Shown: positions 12,085 through 22,206 of the stretch, one piece after another
How positions within the stretch are numbered: the stretch's first letter is position 1
Layout of the letters: every line of letters starts with the position of its first letter
Assembly: GCF_027244095.1 (NCBI RefSeq)
Contig: NC_069658.1
Location: forward strand, 261,090,687-261,154,686
DNA: 64,000 nt
Direction of reading: 5' to 3'
Source: Hemicordylus capensis
Taxonomy: Eukaryota; Chordata; Lepidosauria; Squamata; Cordylidae
Notes under the pieces: generated by a model
The model's input: the letters and a program-made list of their open reading frames with translations, nothing else
What the model was told of the DNA's origin: nothing
The model's database searches: none
Translations under genes and position numbers: made by a program

Positions 12085-12450
12085 TCCCAAACATCCATCT
12101 CTACAACAACATAAAATAGATTTAAAATGGAGACCTTAAAACAATTTAAAACCACAGTCAAGTTAAAAAAAACTTAGGTGAAAAAATAAGTCTTTAGACT
12201 TTTAAAAGTCTCTAAAGAGGGACTGTCAGAGAGAGGGAGGCTCTTATCTCAGCAGGGAGCACATTCCAGAGTGTCTGGGCAGCAACAGAGAAGGCCCGTC
12301 CCTGTGTAGCCACCAGCTGAGCCGGTGGCAACTGCAGATGAACCTCTTTGGATTATCTCAGTGGGTGGTGGGGCTCATGGCAAAGATGTTCTCTGTTCTC
12401 TTAAATACCCAAGGCCTAAGCTATATATTCCCATGATCTTTCTGCAATGG
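12085..12450 (-). mobile_element. L2-clade LINE 3' fragment, antisense
   Basis: The minus strand holds the C-terminal coding end and 3' tail of L2. 'cagagaaggcccgtccctgt' is the complement of the RGRAFS-type codons. It is followed by the 'acattccagagtgt' and 'gtctttagacttttaaaagt' segments. It is diverged from the copies at 3,326 and 54,676. Confidence 0.7.
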
Positions 12451-12741
12451 TTAAAGTGGATGGCACACTTCAAGTGGTTGGTATCACTGGTGTCATGTGG
12501 GTGCTTTGATCATCCTCCCAAAGTACAGTTTCTTCTCTTCAGGTGGAACCCCCAAATACTTTTTAAAAATGTTTTATTCTCCTATATGGCTTCATGGCAA
12601 TAGCCTAATCTTACCTGTTTCTTCAAGCACCTCTTACCTAGCTTCAAGCACGTCTGGTTCAAGATCCTAAGAACATTTAGCCAAAAATAGGTCCTATTCA
12701 GTACAACACTCACTCCTTGGAAAGTCAGTCAATCTTTATTC
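12451..12741. other. Unassigned intergenic stretch
   Basis: No supported gene. Part of it may be diverged L2. Confidence 0.3.
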
Positions 12742-12985
12742 CAGTCTAAAGGTAAAGTGTGCCATCGAGTCAATGTCAACTCCCAGAGACCCCAGAGCCC
12801 TGTGGTTTTTCTTTGGTAGGAGGGGTTTACCGCTGCCATCTCCCGTGCAGTATGAGATTATGCCTTTCAAAATCTTCCTATATCGCTGCTGCCCGATATA
12901 GGTGTTTCCCATAGTCTGGGAAACATACCAGCAGGGATTCAAACTGGCGACCTCTGGCTTGCTAATCAAGTCATTTCCCTCTACT
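12742..12985 (-). mobile_element. tRNA-derived SINE with Bov-B-type tail, antisense
   Basis: Its low-coordinate end reads 'aaagtgtgccatcgagtcaa', the complement of the Bov-B-like 3' tail. The other end reads 'ggattcaaactggcgacctc', the complement of a tRNA B-box region. The same family lies in sense at 57,003-57,240. Confidence 0.75.
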
Positions 12986-13204
12986 GACCATAAAATAAAA
13001 CCAATACAAAATCACACAAGAAATTACTACTTCATGAAAAAATGACAGTGTTCATCCAGGTACAAAAACAAATCAGAAGACCTAACTCAGAAAGGAACCA
13101 GAAATAAATTTAAAACTCAGCTATACAATATGCTTATCCTGAAATGTTTGAAACCAGTTCCTGATTGTAATGGTCCCAGCAAAACAGTGACATTTATAGT
13201 TTTA

Positions 13205-13500
13205 ATTCCTCCCACCAACCAACCGGCCCGCCACCTCCTCCTGCTGACCACTGCACTTCCTCCCGGTGGCAAGCTGGCCCACCACCTCCTCATGCCGCCT
13301 CCTCTTGCCAGCCACCGCGGCTTCTTCCCACCAACCACCACGCTTCTTCCCGCCAGCCGCCTCGCTTCCTCCTGGTGGCCCGCCACCTCCTCCAGCCCGC
13401 CACCGGCCTCCATCACTGTTTCCTTCTCCATTGCTATCCGGGCAGATGCTCGCGAACTCTCACCAGAGCTGCCACACATGGGATTAGCAACAGGTATGCC
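13205..13500. repeat. C-rich, pyrimidine-biased low-complexity block
   Basis: Imperfect repeats of 'cgccacctcctcc', 'gcttcttccc' and 'ccaccaacca' phrases. A shorter related C-rich block occurs at 17,510-17,590. Long open frames here follow from base composition and show no domain. Confidence 0.6.
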
Positions 13501-13751
13501 TTAGAGAGAAATATATATAAAGATGTATCTTTGTGACCAGCTTGAAGTTCTGAGGAAAAACTAGCTGTCATGTATAAGCTTCTATTGTTCTTTCTTCTTT
13601 GAGCTATTCTTCATCCAATGCAGATATATTCTTTTCATGTAGACATGAATTCCCTTACTAATTCTTATATTTGAGGAACAGAGGACAACTACATAAGTAC
13701 TATAGTGGCTGACATGATGAGGGAAATCATTCAAAGTAGTCTATTGAAATT

Positions 13752-13995
13752 AAAAGAGCTAGTGTGGTGTAGTGGTTAGAGTGCTGGACTAGAACTGGGA
13801 AGACCCAGTTCTAATCCCCATTCAGCCATGATACTTGCTGGGTGACTCTGGGCCAGTCACTTCTCTCTCAGCCTGACCTACTTCACAGGGTTGTTGTGAG
13901 GAGAAACTTAAGTATGTAGTACACTGCTCTGGGCTCCTCGGAGGAAAAGCAGGATATAAAATGTAAAATTATTATAATAGTATAATAATAATGTT
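13752..13995 (+). mobile_element. tRNA-derived SINE with L2-type tail
   Basis: Same family as 10,916-11,135: 'gtgtggtgtagtggttagag' head, 'ttcacagggttgttgtgagg' middle and 'gatataaaatgtaaaat' tail. Confidence 0.8.
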
Positions 13996-14211
13996 AGGAT
14001 CTCTAACTATTTTCCTCTTCACGTCAGCCTATATCTATAAAATCTGGCTCATGAAAACGTATTGAAAAGCATTGCCGTCATCATTTTCTATGTCAGAGTT
14101 AAATCAAATGACTAAAGGAAAGGAGGAGTGATTTTATTTTTAATGATCATGGCATCCAAATGACGGAGGGCTCTGCCCTCCAGATTAGGAGGGCAGAGCA
14201 GGAGGAAAGGA

Positions 14212-14249
<38 letters not shown>

Positions 14250-14780
14250 TAACGGAGATGGGGAGAGCTTGACAGTGTTTCTGTCAAGGTATCTCCAGAT
14301 CAAAATGACGGCTCCAACCCTGTGCCTCTTTGTTAATAGTCCATGTACCTCTCTTGATGCCTCCATCATCCTGGTATTTAGGCAACATTGAAGGTTTCTG
14401 AAATATTTGATTCGTCATTTCCTGCTTATTAATTTGGAAATAAACTTCACACACTTCTCTAATGGTTTTTTAAAATCATATAATCCCTCCTCATCTCTTT
14501 GGCTAAAAAAACTCTTCCATGCCTTTTGTCAAGAAAAATACTTTTGTCACGAAGCCTGCCAAAATGATTATCCACTCAAGCTCTTCCAAACACTTCTGCT
14601 CAGCCCTGCCCTTTCTGTATAGTCCATTAACACTGGAAAACAGATCAACATGACATAAATAAGGTGTGCCAACCGTACTAGACCAAAAATAGCACATTTG
14701 ATCTCACCTACCACTATAAAGTGGACGCTGGGCATGATGGTGTTCAATGAGATGAATTTCCTCTTCTTCTTCTTCTTTTC
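13996..14780. other. Upstream region of mucin gene A
   Basis: A GT microsatellite lies at about 14,212-14,250. A pyrimidine tract at 14,761-14,808, ending in about 16 C residues, lies just upstream of the TATA box. I see no other exon. Regulatory sites cannot be assigned by eye. Confidence 0.4.
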
Positions 14781-14815
14781 TTTTTTCTTTCTTCCCCCCC
14801 CCCCCCCCGAGCAAC

Positions 14816-14823
14816 TATATAAG
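14816..14823 (+). promoter_or_regulatory. TATA box of mucin gene A
   Basis: TATATAAG lies 53 bases upstream of the first codon (52 intervening bases). Initiation about 30 bases downstream would fall near 14,846, in 'atcatcacacctc', leaving a 5' leader of about 30 bases. The TATA box is followed by a signal-peptide ATG and a consensus splice donor, so this is the best-supported promoter in the window. Confidence 0.65.
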
Positions 14824-14875
14824 TAGGAAGAGTGTCACTGATCATCACACCTCATCAAAGTCTGCCATCGCCACA

Positions 14876-14942
14876 ATGGACAGCCTACAAATACCCACAC
14901 ATGATTTATGGATTATTTTGCCTTTATGCCTCAGCTTGACAG
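14876..14942 (+). CDS. Mucin gene A exon 1: signal peptide
   Basis: This exon encodes MDSLQIPTHDL followed by a hydrophobic stretch, WIILPLCLSLT, as in a secretory signal peptide. The ATG lies in 'gccacaatgg', a good initiation context, downstream of a TATA box. The exon ends in phase 1 at a consensus donor (acag|gtaagt). Joining its last G to the first two bases of the exon at 18,476 gives Gly and keeps the mucin frame open. The protein would enter the secretory pathway. The intron that follows is about 3.5 kb and carries a hAT element, a tRNA-SINE fragment and a rearranged CR1. I cannot exclude small extra exons in it. The signal-exon call is strong; the link to exon 2 is inferred from phase and distance. 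Confidence 0.75.
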
Positions 14943-15009
14943 GTAAGTACCTTTTCTCTCTCTTTTTCTTCTTCTCCTTTTAATATCATGATGGCACCTG
15001 ATTCCTGGG

Positions 15010-15183
15010 CAGGGGGCGTAGCAAGGTTGGAGTGGGCCCAGAGACAAGATTTTAAAATGGGCACCCCCCTCACTGAAGTTCAGCTCATGAAGTAAAGAAA
15101 TCTTAAATGGGCTGAATAGTGGTAACAAAAAGCATAGTAAAATGTATATATATAGAAATTAATTAAACCTTATAAATTATAAG

Positions 15184-15214
<31 letters not shown>

Positions 15215-15433
15215 ACGATGCAAGTCAATTCATGGTACTAGAGAAAGACATGCTATTCTGGTAGCTCCAGGTCTTAACACTCACATCAATTTTGGAGGAT
15301 GAATACAACTGAAGGAAGCCCGGGTGGGTGTGCGGCTGGGGGAGTCAGTCATGTGACTTGCCTCGGGGGGGGCCCCAAGGCAGTGGGCCCCCAGACAGCT
15401 GTCTCCCCTTGCCCTCTTATAGTTATGCCCCTG
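15010..15433. mobile_element. Non-autonomous hAT element in gene A intron 1
   Basis: The ends are inverted repeats: CAGGGGGCGTAGC on the left and, read inward, CAGGGGCATAACT on the right. A perfect 8-base target duplication, TTCCTGGG, lies at 15,002-15,009 and 15,434-15,441. An 8-base duplication with CAGGG ends is typical of hAT. No transposase frame is present. A GT run lies inside at about 15,186-15,214. Confidence 0.85.
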
Positions 15434-15441
15434 TTCCTGGG

Positions 15442-16487
15442 TTTTAATTCCTGGCTCTGATGGTGGAAGTAGATGTAATTAGAGATATAGGAGTTCCCAG
15501 TGCTGTCTTTCTCTTATATGGCAGATGAAGAGGGCACTTCCAAGGCTGGGTGGCCATCTGCCAGGGACCACTGCAGGAACAAAAAAGGGAGAGGCATCAA
15601 ACCAGGCAGAAAGGGCAGGAACACCCTAAATGCCTCTCAACCTTATCCCTGGCCCAATGAGTTTTGGTGAGGCCTTTGTCAAGGGCTCTTGTTCCAGTGT
15701 CTCTCAAAAGTTGGTGGAGGCTGAAAATGATTTGTGCCACTCCTTATAGCTGAATTGTTTCCACTGGGGATGTGGACGCACCTCAGAGGCAGAGCGTCTG
15801 CTTAGCATGCAGATGGTCCTAGGTGGGGGGGGGGCTGGGAAAGACTTGGAGAGCCACTGCCAGTCAGTATAGGAAGGTACTCACAACTGGCACCTGGGTA
15901 GGTGGAATGTACAGGCAGGCTCCAAGCCCCATGCGTGCCCCCAAGAAATGGCCACATATTGGCAAAAATCAAGGGAGGAGGAGGGGGAAGTTATTGGGTG
16001 CTGGGTGTGATCTGCGTAGCATGGTGAACAATGTGCTTTCCCTCCACCCTCATTACAGCACTGGATACATGATGTGGTTTGGCTGCTGCCATCCTGCCCA
16101 GATTGCAGCTAGCACATAATCTCTTCCCCCTCCTCCCAGTTGCTGTCAACACCCTATCGGAGGGGAGAGGTTGAGTTCACTCCAATTATAACAGAGCAAG
16201 CATGTGCAAGAGCCAAGCCCTTTAAAGAGTATCTTCTGAGACCGACGTTTAAGGTTCAAAAGCAAGTAAGGTTTAATGTGGAAGTTTAAAAAGCATAGAA
16301 AAGCCTGTGTCCCATTGCTTTCTATCTTCACATTGCAGAGCCGAGAGGGAGAGAAAGAAGCCACATGGCTAATGGAGAGTGCAGGCAGAGCAGGGAGCAA
16401 GGAGGAGGAAGTGAGAGGCCCCTGAGAGTGCCCCCCAATCAGAGAAAGCCAGAGCAGAGGGGAGAGACAACAAGAGGGGGGCAGGAC
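15442..16487. other. Gene A intron 1, mostly unassigned
   Basis: A tRNA-derived SINE fragment lies at about 15,775-15,885 ('gcagagcgtctgcttagcat', then 'tggagagccactgccagtca'). The rest shows no exon that I can support. Confidence 0.4.
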
Positions 16488-17490
16488 AAAGAGAACACAA
16501 GAACATAAGAACAGTCCTGCTGGAACAGGCACAAGGCCCATCTAGTCCAGCATCCTGTTTCACACAGTGGCCCACCAGATGCCACTGGGAAGCACGCAGG
16601 TATGCCTCTCTCCTGCTTACACTCCCCTGCAACTGGTATTTAGAGGCATCTTGCCTCTGAGGGTGGAGGTGGCCTATAGCCCTCAGACTATATTTATTCA
16701 TAAATTTATTCATAAATGATCTAGAAGCAGGGGTAAGCAGCAAGGTGGCCAGATTTTCAGATGATACCAAACTCTTTCGGGTAGTGAAATCTCAAACGGA
16801 TTGTGAGCAGCTCCAAAAGGATCTCTCCAAACTGGGTGAGTGGGTGACAAAATGGCAAATGAGGTTCAATGCTGGCACGTGTAAAGTGATGCACATTGAG
16901 ACGAAAGACCCCAGTTTCAAGTATATGCTGATGGGATCTGAGCTGTCGGTGACTGACCAGGAGAAGGAACTTGGGGTCATGGTGGACAGCTCCTTGAAAG
17001 TGTCGACTCAATGTGCTGCAGCTGTGAAAAAGGCCAATTCCATGCTAGGGATCATTAGGAAGGGGGTTGAAAATAAAACTGCTAATATTATAATGTCCTT
17101 ATAAAAATCTATGGTGCGGCCACACCTAGAGTACTGCATACAATTCTGGTCACCACATCTAAAGAAGGACATTGTAGAACTGGAAAAGGTGCAGAAGAGG
17201 GCAACCAAGATGATCAGAGGCCTAGAGCACCTTTCTTATGAGGCAAGGCTACAACACCTAGGGGTATTTAGTTTAGATAAAAGGCAACTGTGCGGAGTCA
17301 TGATAGAAGTCTATAAAATCATGCATGGTGTGGAGAAAGTGGATAGAGAGAAATTCTTCTCCCTCTCCCATAACACTAGAACCAGAGGTCATCCTATGAA
17401 ATTGATGCCGGGAAATCTAGGACCAACAAACGGAAGTACTTTTTCACATAACACATAATCAACTTGTGGAATTCTCTGCCACAAGATGGC
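16488..17490 (-). mobile_element. CR1-clade LINE with inverted 5' part
   Basis: On the minus strand the CR1 3' end runs from about 16,690 to 16,488 ('ggatgctggactagatgggc'-type, then 'tgttcttatgttct'). The adjoining 16,690-17,490 segment is in the opposite (+) orientation. It encodes upstream RT sequence: FSDDTKLFRVVKS, then VRPHLEYCIQFWSP, VEKVDREKFFSLSHNTRTRG, to a point just before the C-terminus. This is the arrangement expected of a minus-strand insertion with a 5' inversion. The RT frame has a stop near 17,102. Same family as 40,205, 51,590 and 61,340. Confidence 0.8.
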
Positions 17491-18475
17491 CACCCAGGCT
17501 ACTCAGGGGGAGGCCGGTGGGGGTGGTTGGAGAGCTGCCACCGCCCCCTCCCCTGTGGCCACCCACCGCTGCAGCCACCACCGCCAGCAGCACTTCTAAG
17601 ATACATTTTAACTCCCACCCATTCTACTTTTACAGAAGCTCTGCCACCTCTTACTGGTAAAGGGGTATCTGAGGTGGCTTGGGTCAAAGCGGTTCCAGTT
17701 CAGTTCCACTTCAGACTGAGCTGGGCCTGGTTCAATTAGACCCAAGCCCTTTGAGCTGAGTTGACTCACACACCCCTATAAGGCAGCGCCCCCAAACAGT
17801 AAAGTACTATATATAGTTAAACCAAAACACAAAACAATCAAAATTACAAAGATGAACAAAGAGCCAAAAAATGTCTCTACACTAAAAGTAGTAAAATCGT
17901 TAAACAAATGGAAAGTAGTGAAAACAGAAAGATATTTGTTACATATTCCCCACCTATCTGAGTGGTTAGATGTTCAGGGACAGCACTAACTGGCTTGGGC
18001 TTCCTTTGGAGAAGATGGCAAGACTCCCAGGAAGAAGCATCTGCTGGCCAATAAATTAGACCTCTTGGGTTATTTCACCAGTAATGTGCCCAACAAAAGA
18101 AATGGCCAGCCATCAGCCACAACAATATTGATGTGGCTGGCCATTCCTTTCATTAAGTAAACTGCTGGTTAATAGTGGGAGGAGTAAATGGTCTAGAGAC
18201 AATTGGTCATTTCTCCTTTGTGTCTGAATGAGATATCATACCAATGAGAACTCGAGGAAGGTGGCATGCTCCTTCCTGAAGCTAAGGGGAGGAAACAGAT
18301 AAAGAGAACAGATAAAGAGATTCAGAAAGATTGCTATGAGTTGGCTGAAGTCACCTCAGTGGCGCAGGGTCCTTGTGCAGATCTGATGTGGGATCATATA
18401 TCTGCTATCTTGTAGGAGCACTTGCTATCTTGTAGGAACACAGTGTTGTTCATCTATATTTATGCACCCTTATAG
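17491..18475. other. Gene A intron 1, 3' portion
   Basis: A C-rich block lies at 17,510-17,590. A fragment ending in a hAT-like 'cacacacccctata' lies at about 17,690-17,785. A 'ggccagccat' / 'atggctggcc'-like inverted pair lies near 18,100-18,150. The exon 2 acceptor is 'tatgcacccttatag' at 18,475. Confidence 0.4.
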
Positions 18476-20329
18476 GCTCAGCCCTGGCCGACGGGACCCT
18501 CACAGGATCAGCACTGGCCAACAGAACCACCATAAACTTAGCACTGGCCACTCTCACAGGCTCAGTACCTGGCAACGGCACCATCACAGGTTCAGCACTG
18601 GTTGATGGCACTCTCATGGGCTCAGCGCTAACCAACAGTACCCTCACAGCCTCAACACTGGCCAATAGCACCCTCATGGGCTCAACATTGGGCAATGGCA
18701 CACTCACAGGCCCAGTTCAGGTTGATGGCAACCTGATAGGCTCAGCATTGGGCAACAGCACCCTCACAAGCTCAGCACTGGCCAACAGCACACTCACAGG
18801 CCCAGGCCTGATCAACGGCACCCTCACAGGCTCCGCACTTGGCAATGGCACCTTCACAGGCTCATCACCAGGCAAAGTCACCCTCACAGCTCTGGTTGAT
18901 GGCACCCTCACAGGACCAGGCAATGGCACCCTCACAGGCTCAGCATTGAGTCACGGCACACTTACAGGCTCAGCATTGGGCAACGGCACCATAAAAGGCC
19001 CAGCCCTGGTCAACAGCACCCTCACAGGCCCAGCATTGGGTCACGGCACCCTCACAGACCCAGCCCTAGTCAATGGCACTCTCACAGGCCCAGCACTGGG
19101 CAACGGCACCCTCACAGGCCCAGCATTGGGTCATGGCACCCTCACAGGCCCAGGATTGGGTCATGGCACCCTCACAGGCCCAGCCCTAGTCAATGGCACC
19201 CTCACAGGCTCAGGATTGGGCAACGGCACCCTCACAGGCCCAGGATTGGGTCATGGCACCCTCACAGGCCCAGCCCTAGTCAATGGCACCCTCACAGGCT
19301 CAGGATTGGGCAACAGCACCCTCACAGGCCCAGGATTGGGTCATGGCACCCTCACAGGCCCAGCCCTAGTCAATGGCACCCTCACAGGCTCAGCATTGGG
19401 CAACGGCACCCTCACAGACCCAGCATTGGGCAACGGCACCATCACAGGCCCAGCATTGGGCAATGGCACCCTCAAAGCCCCAGCATTGGGTCATGGCACC
19501 CTCACAGGCCCAGCATTGGGCAACAGCACCCTCACAGGCCCAGCATTGGGCAATGACACCCTCACAGGCCCAGCATTGGGCAATGACACCCTCACAGGCC
19601 CAGCATTGGGTCATGGCACCCTCACAGGCCTAGCATTGGGCAATGACACCCTCACAGGCCCAGCATTGGGTCATGGCACCCTCACAGGCCCAGGCCTAGT
19701 CAATGGCACCCTCACAGGCCCAGGATTGGGTCACGGCACCCTCACAGGCCCAGCCCTAGTCAATGGCACCCTCACAGGCCCAGCATTGGGTCACGGCACC
19801 CTCACAGGCCCAGCCCTAGTCAATGGCACCCTCACAGGCCCAGAATTGGGTCATGGCACCCTCACAGGCCCAGCATTGGGTCATGGCACCCTCACAGGCC
19901 CAGACCTAGTCAATGGCACCCTCACAGGCCCAGCCCTAGTCAATGGCACCCTCATAGGCTCAGCACCTGGCAACAGCACCACCACAGGTTCAGCAGTGGC
20001 CAATGGCACCTCCTCAGCTACAGCACCCGTCAGCAACAGCTCCTCCGGCACAGCGCCTGCCAACAGCACCTCCTCAGGCACAGCACACATGAATGGCACT
20101 TCCTCAGGTGCAGCAGCTGCCAACGGCTCTACTATTCCTGTGCCATCTATTCCTCAGAATGTCTCAAGTGCCTCCAGTTCTCCACCCCACTCTTTCCTGG
20201 CCAATGCCACTGCTCTTCCCTCAGCTTTGCCTGGCTCCAACACCACTACCTTTACCATTTCACCTGACTCCTCTACCAAAACAGATTCTGGAGTCACAGC
20301 ACTATCTTCATCATCAGGTACCACCACAG
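18476..20329 (+). CDS. Mucin gene A exon 2: glycosylated tandem-repeat domain
   Basis: An 1,854-base exon (617 whole codons plus split codons, phase 1 at both ends) with no stop. From about residue 1 to 490 it is a run of 10-residue repeats of the type GPALGNGTLT or GPALGHGTLT. A Ser/Thr/Ala/Pro-rich segment follows (SSGTAPANSTSSGTA, then FTISPDSSTKTDSG). I count about 40 N-x-S/T sequons; nearly every repeat also has two or three Thr for O-linked sugars. There are no cysteines. This is a mucin-type extracellular stalk. Length and composition fit a membrane mucin such as MUC21, but the repeat sequence is unlike any mucin I know. The donor is 'cacag|gtaggt'. Copy number is probably polymorphic. 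Confidence 0.85.
18870..19960 (+). repeat. 30-base tandem repeat with a 60-base higher-order period
   Basis: The coding repeats have a 30-base unit ('ctcacaggcccagcattggg' plus ten bases). From about 19,081 to 19,940, units with 'caatggcacc' (Asn-Gly-Thr) frequently alternate with units with 'tcatggcacc' (His-Gly-Thr). This gives a 60-base period, which points to expansion of a two-unit block. Confidence 0.85.
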
Positions 20330-21348
20330 GTAGGTTTATTTACCTGTATAATAACAACATGGCATCCAAAGACCAAACTAGATGTTACTAGATGTAGCAG
20401 CAGCAGTGCTGGCTCCCACCCATGGGTGGCGCTGCCATCAACAGGGGCAGAGCGGCTTCTTGCTGTTGCCTCTCATGCTGGATGGCATCAAGCTGGCACT
20501 GGCCGAAACTAACATCTAGTTTGACCCTAAGGTTCCCGCATGACAAACAACAACAAAAAACCCTCTGCATATAGAAAGCTAGTATGTCAGTGAGAAGAAT
20601 GGCTTCGACTGCTCTCTGACATGTTCTTTTCCTGTGTGTAGGGAGATGTTTTTTCTCTGAGCATTCAAACATAGAATGCCTCACCTGCATCTTGAAGCAG
20701 TAGAGCCCAGGGAAAAAACTTTACCACTAAATTCTGTTCAATGTGTAAACTGAGTCCACGTCAAGTGCTTAGGTCATGACAAGCAACCCTCTGCAACCCA
20801 AAACTAGGATGAGAGAGCCCTCCAGATATTTATAGGTACAATAGTGAGTACCCACCATCCCTCTAAGCAGCAAGGAGCTCCGCTTGGGCTGAATTGCCAC
20901 AAGATGCTTTACAGTAAAAGGGACTGCTATCAGTTAGATGTTTCCATGAATACTTGCAAATGCAGTGTCAGGGATGGGCAGAACTGTTTGTGTGTCAATC
21001 AAAATGTTCTGCATGGATGGATTTTCAGGCTAGTTTTAGCCCTGCCTCGGTTTCTCCTGCTGCACAGAGCGTGCTCTGGACCCTCAAGAGCCTGTTAAAA
21101 ATATTAGGGGACATTCTACCTGATAGGTAGACTCAAGCTTTGTTTCTGTTCTGTATTCTCAAAATTAGTATCTTAACCTTCAGATTTAGGGTTCAGATTT
21201 CCCAGGACCCCTTACCCACTGAATGTTCAGCACTCCAAACCACAGTACATCAGTGCTCCCCTTTCTGAGTGATACCCCCTTCTTCTCCTGGGTGACACTA
21301 TGCCCTTTTATTTTCTCCTGAAACTCATCAACAATTGCAAAGATTGCA
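20330..21348. other. Gene A intron 2, 5' part
   Basis: No exon or recognised repeat is supported here. Sequence at 20,390-20,700 has open frames on both strands without a recognisable domain. Confidence 0.35.
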
Positions 21349-21972
21349 TAATAAGGCTATTCACACAACCAGGAGGTGGGAGGGAGGGTGGGAGATGGGG
21401 CGCGGGGAAGGCTCCACTGTACTTATCTTCCTCCCAGACTATCTCCTTGCCTGACTGGCCATGTGGCTTGGCTGCACACATGAGCAGCGCTCCCAGGAGC
21501 TGCGCAGCTTGCCAGAGGCTGTATTGCCACTGGGGATCCTAGCCTCAGGGAATCCCACAATGCACTGCACGCTGAGTGCAGTGCATTGAGAAATTCCCCC
21601 ATCAGTCGGGTGCTCTAGGCCAGGGGTTCTCAACCTTGGGTCTCCAGATGTTGTTGGACTTCAGGTCCCATAATCCCCAACCAAAGGCCATTGGGGCTGG
21701 GGATTATGGGAGTTGAAGGCCAACAAAATCTGGTGACCCAAGGTTGAGAATCCCTGCTCTAGGCACCCATCTTTATATCGGCTCAGGCTGCAAGCAGTGT
21801 GAGCAAACACATTGTCCTGGCGTCGGGGTGAAGGGCTCTAACCAGGGCAAAAAGCAGCATTAGGCTGGGTGGGAGCAGAGGGCTCAGGAGCGATCCAGCG
21901 TTCCGCACGAGCAACCTAACCTAGGCTGAGCTGCCCTAGCCTGGGTTAGGCTGCTTTTGAGAACAGGCTTAT
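21349..21972. mobile_element. Hairpin-rich non-autonomous DNA transposon
   Basis: The ends are 'ataaggctattcacac' on the left and, read inward, 'ataagcctgttctca' on the right. The inner sequence 'gtgcagtgcattgag...gtgctctaggc' is shared with 28,985-29,040 and, inverted, with 38,118-38,185. A 136-base hAT element is nested inside. No transposase frame is present; the superfamily is not determined. Confidence 0.55.
21621..21756. mobile_element. Short hAT MITE with 8-base target duplication
   Basis: Terminal inverted repeats of about 21 bases with one mismatch: CAGGGGTTCTCAACCTTGGG on the left and CAGGGATTCTCAACCTTGGG read inward from the right. A perfect duplication CTCTAGGC flanks it (21,613-21,620 and 21,757-21,764). 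Two related sequences in the window carry the same site without the insertion. Confidence 0.9.
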
Positions 21973-22108
21973 TATGTTCCACCTCTATCAGCACATGGTA
22001 GCCTTATGCCAGGGAACTTCATGTATGTTGCCCTGAGTTCCATAGTAAAAGAAAAGTGAGATATAAATGTAATAAAATAATATCTTCTTCTTTTTTCTCC
22101 CCTCAAAG

Positions 22109-22206
22109 CTGCAAAAAACCCCGAAAATGAACTTGGCCTCCCCTACTGGGCCATTATTCTGATCTGTATCGTTTGCCTGTGGGCTCTTATGTTCCTGATT
22201 TGCTTG
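22109..22206 (+). CDS. Mucin gene A exon 3: transmembrane segment
   Basis: A pyrimidine-rich acceptor (tctcccctcaaag) opens a 98-base exon in phase 1. It encodes AKNPENELGLPYW and then a strongly hydrophobic segment (AIILICIVCLWALMFLICL). The donor is 'tgcttg|gtaagg', phase 0. This is a type I membrane anchor; the mucin stalk would face outside. The start, W-A-I-I-L-I, is nearly the same as in gene B (W-G-I-I-L-I). From memory it also resembles the W-E-I-F-L-I start of the human MUC21 anchor. If the intron were retained, translation would end after a short basic tail (VRSRARRHH), so a minimal-tail isoform is possible. Confidence 0.8.

Noticed and set aside
12001-12161. Frames rich in Lys-Glu-Arg or Phe-Leu-Ser repeats
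   Set aside because: They are translations of the TTTC microsatellite.
13117-13504. A 120-codon minus frame and a 124-codon plus frame over the C-rich block
   Set aside because: They follow from low stop-codon density in GC-rich repeats. No domain or splice context is present.
19390-20123. Long open frames on both strands over the mucin repeat, such as frames reading QHWATAPSQ and CWACEGAVAQ
   Set aside because: They are other-frame readings of a 30-base repeat whose length is a multiple of three. The plus frame with sequons continues through both splice borders and is the coding one.
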